DNA of 45,357 nt from Janthinobacterium sp. UMAB-56 (lineage in GTDB: Bacteria > Pseudomonadota > Gammaproteobacteria > Burkholderiales > Burkholderiaceae_D), in NCBI RefSeq assembly GCF_900095265.1, contig NZ_LT607672.1, forward strand, positions 37,349 to 82,705. The letters run 5' to 3'. Position 1 is the first letter of the stretch, and each line of letters starts with the position of its first letter. The notes under the pieces were generated by a model that saw only the letters and a list, made by a program, of their open reading frames with translations, had not been told where the DNA came from and made no database searches. Positions 1 to 6,557 of the stretch are shown one piece after another. The position numbers and the translations under genes are program-made.

Positions 1-299
1 TGAATAACGGGGTTGGCCCCTGGGGGACACGGCGTCCCCGCCCCCCGGTCCTGGCTTGCGGGTTTAGCACACCTGACGAAATCACTTTTTTGCTCGGGAC
101 GCAACAACCTCGTAGGCCAGGCTATTCCGAGCCCCCGTCCGTTATCGGCCAGATGCCGCCGTGCAAAAAAATGAAGTCCTGTCTTGCGCATTATCCAGCC
201 CTATGCCCACGACAACAAATAACGCTTCAACCGGACGTTCGTGATCCATTCTAACAACAACCCTCATGCCGTTGCGGCTGGCCCTACGAAGATAACGCA
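1..299. other. gene-free left edge and leader of the BLUF gene
   Basis: No convincing coding region. A GC-rich hairpin (GGGGAC / GTCCCC, around 23-40) could be the terminator of a gene lying left of the window, but it has no T-run. A second possible stem pairs GCTCGG (92-97) with CCGAGC (127-132) and encloses the string GGGACGCAA. The stretch just before the BLUF gene has only a weak GAAG as ribosome-binding site. Confidence 0.5.
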
Positions 300-707
300 A
301 TGATTCGACTTCTCTACATTAGCCATGCCGCCCCCATGATCTCGGAGGAACAAGTGCAGGACATCCTGCTGTCCTCGCGCCGAAATAATTCGGCCAGCAG
401 TATCACGGGCATCCTGATCCACGGTGGAGGACTGTTCATGCAAGTTTTAGAAGGCCCGGAACAGGATGTGCTGCGCAAATATGTGAAGATTCTAGATGAT
501 CCCAGACACAGCGACGCACAGATTCTTTATATTTCTCCGGCGAACGATCGGATCTTTGAGAAGTGGTCGATGGGTGGCATCGAGAGTGATCCCTTGCAAT
601 TTCAATATATCTCCAAATTGCGCGCCCGCCGTCTACAGGTCATCGAGCCAAATAAGTTCACGGAGACGATGCGCGAGTTTGCACGGAGGCTGAGAGACGC
701 GAAGTAG
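300..707 (+). CDS. single-domain BLUF blue-light sensor protein
   Basis: A 135-residue protein that is almost entirely one BLUF domain, which binds FAD and senses blue light through a hydrogen-bond switch. All key positions known from AppA are seen at a constant offset of 15: Tyr6 (AppA Tyr21), Asn30 (Asn45), Gln48 (Gln63) and Trp89 (Trp104), so it should be photoactive. There is no EAL, GGDEF or cyclase domain attached, so it belongs to the short BLUF proteins that act through a separate partner. No partner gene is adjacent: the next gene, tetR, is convergent and about 290 bp away. The ATG at 300 gives the normal domain start; the ribosome-binding site is weak. The output of the sensor cannot be told from this window. 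Confidence 0.93.
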   Translation: MIRLLYISHAAPMISEEQVQDILLSSRRNNSASSITGILIHGGGLFMQVLEGPEQDVLRKYVKILDDPRHSDAQILYISPANDRIFEKWSMGGIESDPLQFQYISKLRARRLQVIEPNKFTETMREFARRLRDAK

Positions 708-996
708 GTGAGCAGAGTTGCCCTGCGCGGTTGGGCCGGACTAGTTTTTTATGTCTTTTGGCGCAGGTATGGAATACCAGCGTTTTCAATTGACGCGAAG
801 GTCCGATTTGGGCCTAAGAGGACGCACACGGCGGCCAGCGAGAAGATGGTGAACTGAACTGATGCCATGGCTAAAGCAATGCTGCTCCCCCTGTTTCAGT
901 ACCTTTTCGCTGCTCGCCTTCAGCACAGCATCGCCGAAAGGCGCTCGGCCACGTTGCAATGACGTAGTTTGAAAGTCTGCCAACCGCTCTTGGGGC
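708..996. other. gene-free gap between BLUF gene and tetR
   Basis: Convergent intergenic stretch of about 290 bp. No clear terminator hairpin, RNA gene or mobile element is seen. A 39-codon minus-strand frame at 749-868 resembles a signal peptide, but it has no well-placed ribosome-binding site and I do not count it as a gene. Confidence 0.4.
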
Positions 997-1638
997 TTAA
1001 TTCGCCCTGCGCGCCACTCGCGCCACCACCAGCTCGATCAGCTCCGCAATCAATGGCCGGAACGTGGCGGCGCTGCCGCCCTGCCCCAGCATCACGGTGC
1101 GCGTGGTCAGGTGCGAGAAGACGGCGTCGAACAAGATTTGCGGCAGGTTGGAAAACGCGGTATCGGGCGCGATGCGGCCCTGGGTGCGCTGCTGCTCCAG
1201 CAGGCGCAGGATCAGCGCGTGCCACACTTGCGGGCCGTGCTCATACCAGGTGAGTCCCACGGCCGGCACGGCGGCCGCGCCCGTGACGACGAGGCGGTAG
1301 AAATCCACGTGGCGGGGGCTGGTGACGACGGCCACCAGCTCATCGAGTATCAGCTGCAAGCCCTGTTCCAGACCGACTTGCGATGTATCGAGCTGGCGCA
1401 GCGCGATGATGAAGTCAGCGCACAAATATTCGACCACCGCCACCAGCAGCTCCTGCTTGCTGCCGAAGTAGCGGTAGGCGGTGGCTTTCGAGCCGCCCGC
1501 CTCGGCCACGATAGCGTCCATGCTGACACCATCGTAGCCCGATGCGAGGAAGAGGTCCGCCGCTGCCACCAGCAGCTTGCGCCGCCGCTCCTCGCTTCGG
1601 GTACTCGGGGAAGCTGGAACGGTGCGCAACTGGGGCAT
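997..1638 (-). CDS. TetR/AcrR-family transcriptional repressor, probably of gcd
   Basis: A 213-residue regulator. The N-terminal 60 residues form the TetR helix-turn-helix (…AAADLF…SMDAIVAEAG followed by KATAYRYFGSKQELL); the rest is the helical ligand and dimer domain, resembling the AefR-type C-terminal family. I chose the ATG at 1638 because it precedes the conserved domain by a normal distance; an upstream extension would run through the end of gcd in another frame. It starts 11 bp after the gcd stop on the same strand, so gcd and tetR are probably one operon. A 21-bp palindrome at 4148-4168, just downstream of the likely gcd -10 box, is the obvious autoregulatory operator. The inducer is unknown; a sugar, acid or aromatic substrate of the dehydrogenase is an inference. 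Confidence 0.88.
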   Translation of the reverse strand: MPQLRTVPASPSTRSEERRRKLLVAAADLFLASGYDGVSMDAIVAEAGGSKATAYRYFGSKQELLVAVVEYLCADFIIALRQLDTSQVGLEQGLQLILDELVAVVTSPRHVDFYRLVVTGAAAVPAVGLTWYEHGPQVWHALILRLLEQQRTQGRIAPDTAFSNLPQILFDAVFSHLTTRTVMLGQGGSAATFRPLIAELIELVVARVARRAN

Positions 1639-1649
1639 GAAGCTAACTC

Positions 1650-4076
1650 TTACTGTGTCTTGGGAAGCGCGTATGCTATCACGTAATCTCCCCTGTCCGG
1701 GCTCTGGCGGGCGCCGCCCGCCGCCACCACCACGTACTGGCGGCCCGACTTGGGCGACACATACGTCATCGGCGTACCTTGCGAGCCGACGGGCATGCGC
1801 GCCTTCCACACTTCGCGGCCTGTGGCCATATCCATGGCGCGCAGGTAGTAATCCTGCGTGCCGGCATAAAACACCAGGCCAGAAGCGGTGCTCATGCCGC
1901 CACCCAGAGTGGGCATGCCCAGCGGGACAGGCAGCCGCGCGCGCACGCCGTTGACGACGGCATCTTGCACCGTGCCGGCCGGACGCTCCCACACCTTGGT
2001 GCGCGTTTTCAGGTCGATGGCGGCAAACACGCCCCAGGGCGGACTTTGGCAGGGTATGCCCAGCGGCGAGTTGAAGGCCTTGTGGTCGATGACGAAGGGC
2101 GTGCCATCCATGGGATAGGTGCTGCCCACGCCATGGCCAGCCGTCAGCTTGGCCACGTCCACCGTTTCGCGCGGCACCAGCTTGACCACTTGCGGCATGC
2201 GGATATCGTTGACGAACATATAGCCATTGCTTTCATCGACGGCCGCGCCGCCCCAATTGAAGCCACCGTAGTAGCCCGGATAAATCAGCGTCTCCTTTGT
2301 ACTTGGCGCCGTGAACTCGCCCTGGTAATTAAGCTTGCGGAAGCTAATGCGGCAGGCCAGCTGGTCGAAGAAGGTGGCACCCCACATGTCGCGCTCCGTC
2401 AGGGTTTGCGCGCCGAGGGCCGGCATGCCGGTGGAATATGGCTGCGTCTTGGACACCCAGTCGCCAGCCGCGTGCTCCTGCGGCACGGGTTTTTCCACCA
2501 CGTCCGCAATCGGTTTGCCGGTGCGGCGATCCAGCATGAATATCTGGCCGCGCTTGGTCAGCTGCACCAATGCGGGGATCTTGCCGCCCTTGCCGTCCGG
2601 GACGTCGTACAGGGCCGGCTGCGCGGCCACGTCGTAATCCCAGATGTCGTGGTGGACGGTTTGATACGTCCAGCGCTCGCGGCCCGTGGCCATGTCGAGG
2701 GCGACGATGGCCGACGCGTATTTTTCCGTCAGCGGCGGACGCTTGCCACCCCAGAAGTCGGGCTGCTCGTTACCCGTCGGCAGGTACACCAGGCCCAGTG
2801 CATCGTCGAACGCCGGCGCGGACCACATATTCGGCGTGCTGCGCGTGTAAGTCTGCCCTTCAGGCGGCAGCTTGGTGATGGCAGGATTGCCCAGGTCCCA
2901 GGCCCACACCAGTTCCCCCGTGTCGGCGCTGTAGGCGCGCACGACGCCCGATGGCTCATCGGTGGAGCGGCCGTCAAACACCCAGCCACCAAGGATGATC
3001 AGATTGCGCGCCACCGTCGGCGCGGACGTGTAGGCGTAGTACGGCACGTTCATTTTCACCTTGCCCAGGCCAACGGTCAGGTCGACGGAGCCCTGGTCGC
3101 CGAAACCCTCGCACCGCTTGCCCGTCTGCGCATCGATCTCGATCAGGCGCGCATCCATGGTCACTTGCACGATGCGCTTGGCGCACGCGCCTGCCACCGG
3201 CGCGCCGGCTGTTCGCATGCCCTCGAACTGGAACGGCTTATCCACCTTGGCCGGCTCGTAATAGCCGACGCCGCGGCAGCGGTTCCACGTCTTGGTGTTG
3301 GCCGGCTTGGGATCGAAGCTCCAGCGCTGCTTGCCCGTGTCCGCGTCCAGCGCGATGACCTTGCTGGTCGGCGTGCACGTGTAGATGGTGTCGCCGATTT
3401 GCAGCGGCGTGTTTTGCGACTCGGACGCGCCTTCGGCAATTTCGCCCGAGCGGTAGCTCCACGCCACTTGCAGCTGGACGACGTTAGCCTTGTCGATCTG
3501 CGTGTAGGGCGCGAAGCGCGTGCCCTTCGGCCCATAACCGTAATGCGCCCAGTTGCTGCTGCCGTCATTGACGGCCGTCACAGCATCCTGCTGCGGCTGC
3601 ACGCTGGCCTCCGTCACCCCATGCGGCTTGAACATGGCGGCGAAACCGGCCACCAGCAAGACGGCCAACAAGGCAGCGAAACCGCGCGCCTGGCCAGTGT
3701 GTTTGCGCCCCGTCAGCCACGGATGCAGCAAGGCGGCCACCAGGCCGATAACCAGGAATGGCGCCAGGCGCGGCACCATGGGCCAGAAAGCAAAACCGAT
3801 TTCCCACACGGCCCAGGCCATGGTGGCGATGAGCAGCGCGGCGATGATGCTGCTCGCCAGCGGCTTGCGGCGCAAGTACAGCACGCCGGCCAGGATCAAG
3901 CCGAGTCCAGCCAGCAGGTAATACCAGGAACCGCCTAGCGTAATGAGTTCGATGCCGCCCGCCGCCAGGGCCAGGCCGGAAAGTACGAGAAATATGCCAA
4001 AAACCGCGAGGGCAATGCACTTGCCCCTGGAAACCGACGGGATCGCCGTCGCTCCATTCTTTGTTGAAGTGTCCAT
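1650..4076 (-). CDS. gcd: membrane-bound PQQ-dependent glucose/quinate/shikimate-type dehydrogenase
   Basis: An 808-residue quinoprotein that oxidises a sugar or cyclic polyol in the periplasm and passes electrons to ubiquinone. Residues about 19-150 hold five hydrophobic helices, the ubiquinone-facing membrane anchor; the remainder is the eight-bladed PQQ propeller with repeated ALDADTGKQRW-like W-motifs. HHDIWDYD carries the catalytic Asp equivalent of E. coli Gcd Asp466, and LTKRG carries the PQQ-contacting Lys equivalent of Lys493. Length matches Gcd (about 800). No pqq biosynthesis genes lie in the window. Substrate could be glucose, quinate or shikimate; sequence alone does not decide. 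The start region is odd: the strong GGGGAGG at 4092-4098 sits 4 nt from an out-of-frame ATG (4087) and 15 nt from the in-frame ATG (4076), with a run of six A residues between. Confidence 0.93.
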   Translation of the reverse strand: MDTSTKNGATAIPSVSRGKCIALAVFGIFLVLSGLALAAGGIELITLGGSWYYLLAGLGLILAGVLYLRRKPLASSIIAALLIATMAWAVWEIGFAFWPMVPRLAPFLVIGLVAALLHPWLTGRKHTGQARGFAALLAVLLVAGFAAMFKPHGVTEASVQPQQDAVTAVNDGSSNWAHYGYGPKGTRFAPYTQIDKANVVQLQVAWSYRSGEIAEGASESQNTPLQIGDTIYTCTPTSKVIALDADTGKQRWSFDPKPANTKTWNRCRGVGYYEPAKVDKPFQFEGMRTAGAPVAGACAKRIVQVTMDARLIEIDAQTGKRCEGFGDQGSVDLTVGLGKVKMNVPYYAYTSAPTVARNLIILGGWVFDGRSTDEPSGVVRAYSADTGELVWAWDLGNPAITKLPPEGQTYTRSTPNMWSAPAFDDALGLVYLPTGNEQPDFWGGKRPPLTEKYASAIVALDMATGRERWTYQTVHHDIWDYDVAAQPALYDVPDGKGGKIPALVQLTKRGQIFMLDRRTGKPIADVVEKPVPQEHAAGDWVSKTQPYSTGMPALGAQTLTERDMWGATFFDQLACRISFRKLNYQGEFTAPSTKETLIYPGYYGGFNWGGAAVDESNGYMFVNDIRMPQVVKLVPRETVDVAKLTAGHGVGSTYPMDGTPFVIDHKAFNSPLGIPCQSPPWGVFAAIDLKTRTKVWERPAGTVQDAVVNGVRARLPVPLGMPTLGGGMSTASGLVFYAGTQDYYLRAMDMATGREVWKARMPVGSQGTPMTYVSPKSGRQYVVVAAGGARQSPDRGDYVIAYALPKTQ

Positions 4077-4147
4077 TTTTTATCCATGACGCCTCCCCTG
4101 CCTAGGCAAACACGCCGGAGATGGCTGATTTTTTAAATCTACGTAGT

Positions 4148-4168
4148 GAAACTGTACTGTACGGTTTC
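4148..4168. promoter_or_regulatory. palindromic operator, probable TetR-family site of gcd-tetR
   Basis: A 21-bp near-perfect palindrome of the form GAAAC-n-GTAC-n-GTAC-n-GTTTC centred on base 4158; the arms agree at every position except the n positions. On the minus strand it begins directly after the putative -10 box of gcd, so a bound dimer would cover the transcription start. The spacing and size suit a TetR dimer, and the only TetR gene nearby is the one in the same operon. Confidence 0.7.
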
Positions 4169-4197
4169 ATTTTATGCCGATTTTTGATGCAAGTAAA
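4169..4197 (-). promoter_or_regulatory. sigma70-type promoter of gcd-tetR
   Basis: Read on the minus strand: TTTACT (4197-4192), 17 bp spacer, TAAAAT (4174-4169). The -10 box matches the consensus at 5 of 6 positions and the -35 at 4 of 6. Transcription would start about 85 bp upstream of the gcd start and run straight into the palindrome. Confidence 0.6.
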
Positions 4198-4295
4198 GAA
4201 AGTGATGTCGGAGCTGGATTTTTGGCGGGGATGGGATGGCGATGCGACGCCGGCGGGCCGGTTTTGACGTTCAAGCAAAGGCTGTTGTAAGGCTC

Positions 4296-4380
4296 GAAAA
4301 ACGCCCAGGGCTAGGCGCCCCGCCGAAGACAGTACGAATAGTACGGCGAGGCGGAGCAACAACGCTCTGGGCGTTTTCTC
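4296..4380. repeat. multi-arm palindromic element, likely also the adh terminator
   Basis: Nested inverted repeats: an outer stem of about 16 bp (GAAAAACGCCCAGGGC at 4296-4311 with its near-complement at 4364-4380), an inner stem CGCCCCGCCG (4316-4325) with CGGCGAGGCG (4344-4353), and an apex GTAC-n5-GTAC. It begins 5 bp after the adh stop and, on the minus strand, ends in GGGCGTTTTTC, so it probably terminates adh transcription. Its size and architecture look like a dispersed intergenic repeat and not a simple terminator. No second copy is seen in this window. Confidence 0.6.
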
Positions 4381-4385
4381 GGGTG

Positions 4386-5432
4386 TTACAAAGACGCCAT
4401 GTCGATCACGAAGCGGTACCGCACATCGCTCTTCACGACGCGCTCGAAGGCCTCATTGATATCCTGGATGCGGATGATTTCGATGTCGGAAACGATATTG
4501 TGCTTGCCGCAGAAATCCAGCATTTCCTGGGTTTCCTTGATCGAGCCGATCATGGAACCGGACAGGCTGCGGCGCGCGCCCACCAGGCCGAAGGCGCTGA
4601 TCGGCGGCACGGCGCCGTCCGGGATGCCGACGATGACCATGTTGCCGTCAACTTTCAGCAGGTTGATGTACTGGTTCCAGTCGATGGACGCGCCCACGGT
4701 GCAGATGATCAGGTCGAAGGTGCCGGCCAGCTTGCTGAAGGTTTCCGCATCATTGGTGGCGTAATAATGGTCGGCGCCCAGGCGCAGGCCATCTTCGCGC
4801 TTCGACAGGGTCTGGCTCAGCACCGTCACTTCGGCGCCCATGGCGTGGGCAATCTTGACGCCCATGTGGCCCAGGCCCCCCATGCCCAGGATGGCGACTT
4901 GCTTGCCGGGGCCCGCCTTCCAGTGGTTCAGCGGCGAGTACAAAGTGATGCCGGCGCACAGCAGCGGCGCGGCAGCATCCAGCGGCAGGTTATCGGGTAT
5001 CGACAGCACATAGCCTTCCTTGACGACGATGCTGTCCGAATAGCCGCCCTGGGTGGCTGTCTTGCCATCCGCTTCCAGGCCGTTGTAGGTCTGGATCAGG
5101 CCTGGCATATACTGTTCCAGGTCCACGTTGCGCGTCTTGCAGGTGGTGCAGGAATCGACGAAGCAGCCCACGCCCACGTGGTCGCCCACCTTGAACTTGC
5201 TGACATTGGCGCCAACGGCCGTGACGACGCCGGCGATTTCATGGCCGGGTACCATGGGGAAGGCGGCGCCGCCCCATTCGTCGCGCGCCTGGTGGATGTC
5301 GGAATGGCACACGCCACAGTATTTGATCGAGATGGCCACGTCGTCTGCGCGCGGGGCGCGGCGCTCGAAGGTGAATGGTTGCAGTGCGGAGGTAGGGCCC
5401 AGTGCGGCATAGCCTTTGGCGATGGTGGTCAT
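4386..5432 (-). CDS. zinc-type NAD(P)-dependent alcohol dehydrogenase (YahK/AdhA-like)
   Basis: A 348-residue medium-chain dehydrogenase that reduces aldehydes or oxidises alcohols with NAD(P). The catalytic zinc site is intact: Cys39 in CGVCHSD, His64-Glu65 in PGHE, and a Cys in [22 protein letters not shown] is the nucleotide-binding turn. The protein closely resembles E. coli YahK to the C-terminus ([10 protein letters not shown]). The structural-zinc lobe is altered: Cys95 and Cys98 are present but the usual third and fourth Cys are Arg101 and Met109. The ATG at 5432 is preceded by AAGGAG at ideal spacing. It is divergent from an AraC regulator with a repeat-containing 171-bp gap, which suggests regulation by that protein. 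Confidence 0.93.
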   Translation of the reverse strand: MTTIAKGYAALGPTSALQPFTFERRAPRADDVAISIKYCGVCHSDIHQARDEWGGAAFPMVPGHEIAGVVTAVGANVSKFKVGDHVGVGCFVDSCTTCKTRNVDLEQYMPGLIQTYNGLEADGKTATQGGYSDSIVVKEGYVLSIPDNLPLDAAAPLLCAGITLYSPLNHWKAGPGKQVAILGMGGLGHMGVKIAHAMGAEVTVLSQTLSKREDGLRLGADHYYATNDAETFSKLAGTFDLIICTVGASIDWNQYINLLKVDGNMVIVGIPDGAVPPISAFGLVGARRSLSGSMIGSIKETQEMLDFCGKHNIVSDIEIIRIQDINEAFERVVKSDVRYRFVIDMASL

Positions 5433-5520
5433 GAAAACTCCTTGAGTGATAGTGCGGAAAATGCGCGTGCCATGCATGCGATTGCACAAGTGTGCCCGAG
5501 AAGCCCGGTCACCGTTACCG

Positions 5521-5552
5521 CGATCCTGCAAGACCTTTGCACGATCCTCCAA
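5521..5552. promoter_or_regulatory. tandem direct repeats, probable AraC-type operator
   Basis: CGATCCTGCAA at 5521-5531 and CGATCCTCCAA at 5542-5552 agree at 10 of 11 bases and begin exactly 21 bp apart, two helical turns. Two half-sites on one face of the helix are typical of AraC-family activators. They lie between the divergent adh and araC genes, about 90-120 bp upstream of the adh start. Confidence 0.6.
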
Positions 5553-5603
5553 ATCTGCGTAAGATCATGCCCTGCCCCTACCCGCCAGACGCCTGCCCGC
5601 CCC

Positions 5604-6557
5604 ATGTCCACACAGATTCCCCCGCAAGATGAAATCGCCGCCCTGATCAGCCGCCACGCGCCGCGCACGGGCGACTACACGACGGCCATCGGCAACCTCA
5701 CCTTCCACCGCCAGTCCTCGGTCACCGAATCGCTGTTCCATGCGGCGCGCCCCAGCGTGGCCATCATCGCGCAGGGGGCGAAGGATGTCACATTGGGAAG
5801 CGAAACCTTCCACTACAGCCGCATGCAGTATCTGCTGACCTCCGTCGACCTGCCGGTGCAGGTGCGCGTGGTGGAAGCGAGCGTGGAGCAGCCGCACCTG
5901 TGCGTGGTGCTGGGCATCGACATTGCCGACGTGGCGGCGCTGCTCGACAGCGACAATGCGACGCGGCAGAAAATCCTCCCCGCCACGCGTGGCATTTCCG
6001 TCAGCGACGTCTCGCCCGAGCTGCTCGACGCCATGCTGCGCCTCGTGCGCCTGCTCGACAAACCGGCGGAAATCGCCGCGCTGGCGCCCCTGATCCGCCG
6101 CGAACTCACTTATCGCCTGCTGAACGGCCCCGTCGGCGCGCGTCTGCGCCACATGGCGCTGGCCAGCAGCCAGTCGCACCAGGTCGGACAAGCCATCGAC
6201 TGGATCAAGCACAATTATTGCGAACCGCTGCGCATCGAGCACCTGGCCGGCATCGCCAACATGAGCATGTCCTCGCTGCACCACCATTTCAAGGCGATCA
6301 CCGCCATGACGCCGATGCAGTACCAGAAGCTGCTGCGCCTGCAGGAAGCACGGCGCTTGATGCTGGTCGAGCAGATCGACGCGGGCACGGCCGGCTACCG
6401 GGTCGGCTACGCCAGCGAATCGCAGTTCAGCCGCGAATACAGCCGACAGTTCGGCCGCGCCCCCATGCGCGACGTGGGCCAGGTACGCGCTCAACTGAGC
6501 GGTGCCAGTGCCAGTGCCAGTGCCAGTGCCGGTAGCGCCTATTCCAGCTTGCCGTAA
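5604..6557 (+). CDS. AraC-family transcriptional regulator
   Basis: A 317-residue regulator. Residues about 25-185 match the AraC_N cupin-like domain of the subfamily typically found beside alcohol dehydrogenases ([27 protein letters not shown]). Residues about 195-300 hold two helix-turn-helix units, including [19 protein letters not shown] and [20 protein letters not shown]. The divergent adh and the direct repeats between the two genes suggest that it activates adh. The C-terminus is unusual: a GTGCCA tandem repeat encodes an (Ser-Ala)n tail before GSAYSSLP, and the last 19 bp overlap the convergent oxoprolinase gene. The ATG at 5604 was chosen because the domain starts about 25 residues later; the much longer upstream open frame lies antisense to adh. 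Confidence 0.9.
   Translation: MSTQIPPQDEIAALISRHAPRTGDYTTAIGNLTFHRQSSVTESLFHAARPSVAIIAQGAKDVTLGSETFHYSRMQYLLTSVDLPVQVRVVEASVEQPHLCVVLGIDIADVAALLDSDNATRQKILPATRGISVSDVSPELLDAMLRLVRLLDKPAEIAALAPLIRRELTYRLLNGPVGARLRHMALASSQSHQVGQAIDWIKHNYCEPLRIEHLAGIANMSMSSLHHHFKAITAMTPMQYQKLLRLQEARRLMLVEQIDAGTAGYRVGYASESQFSREYSRQFGRAPMRDVGQVRAQLSGASASASASAGSAYSSLP
6502..6530 (+). repeat. hexanucleotide tandem repeat in the araC 3' end
   Basis: Four complete GTGCCA units and a partial fifth. In the araC frame each unit adds Ser-Ala, so loss or gain of a unit keeps the frame and only changes tail length. It ends 8 bp before the oxoprolinase stop codon on the other strand. Confidence 0.9.

Noticed and set aside
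749..868. 39-codon minus-strand frame with a signal-peptide-like start (MASVQFTIFSLAAV)
   Set aside because: No ribosome-binding site at a proper distance, very short, and no neighbour to support it.
786..983. 65-codon minus-strand frame that could be an insertion-sequence remnant
   Set aside because: I could not identify any transposase motif or flanking inverted repeats, so the idea cannot be supported.
1779..3938. 719-codon plus-strand open frame antisense to gcd
   Set aside because: High-GC shadow of gcd. The product is rich in Arg, Ala and His with no domain signal, whereas the minus strand encodes a complete quinoprotein.
4236..5603. 456-codon upstream extension of the AraC frame
   Set aside because: It runs antisense through the whole adh gene and has no domain character. 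The AraC_N domain begins just after the ATG at 5604.
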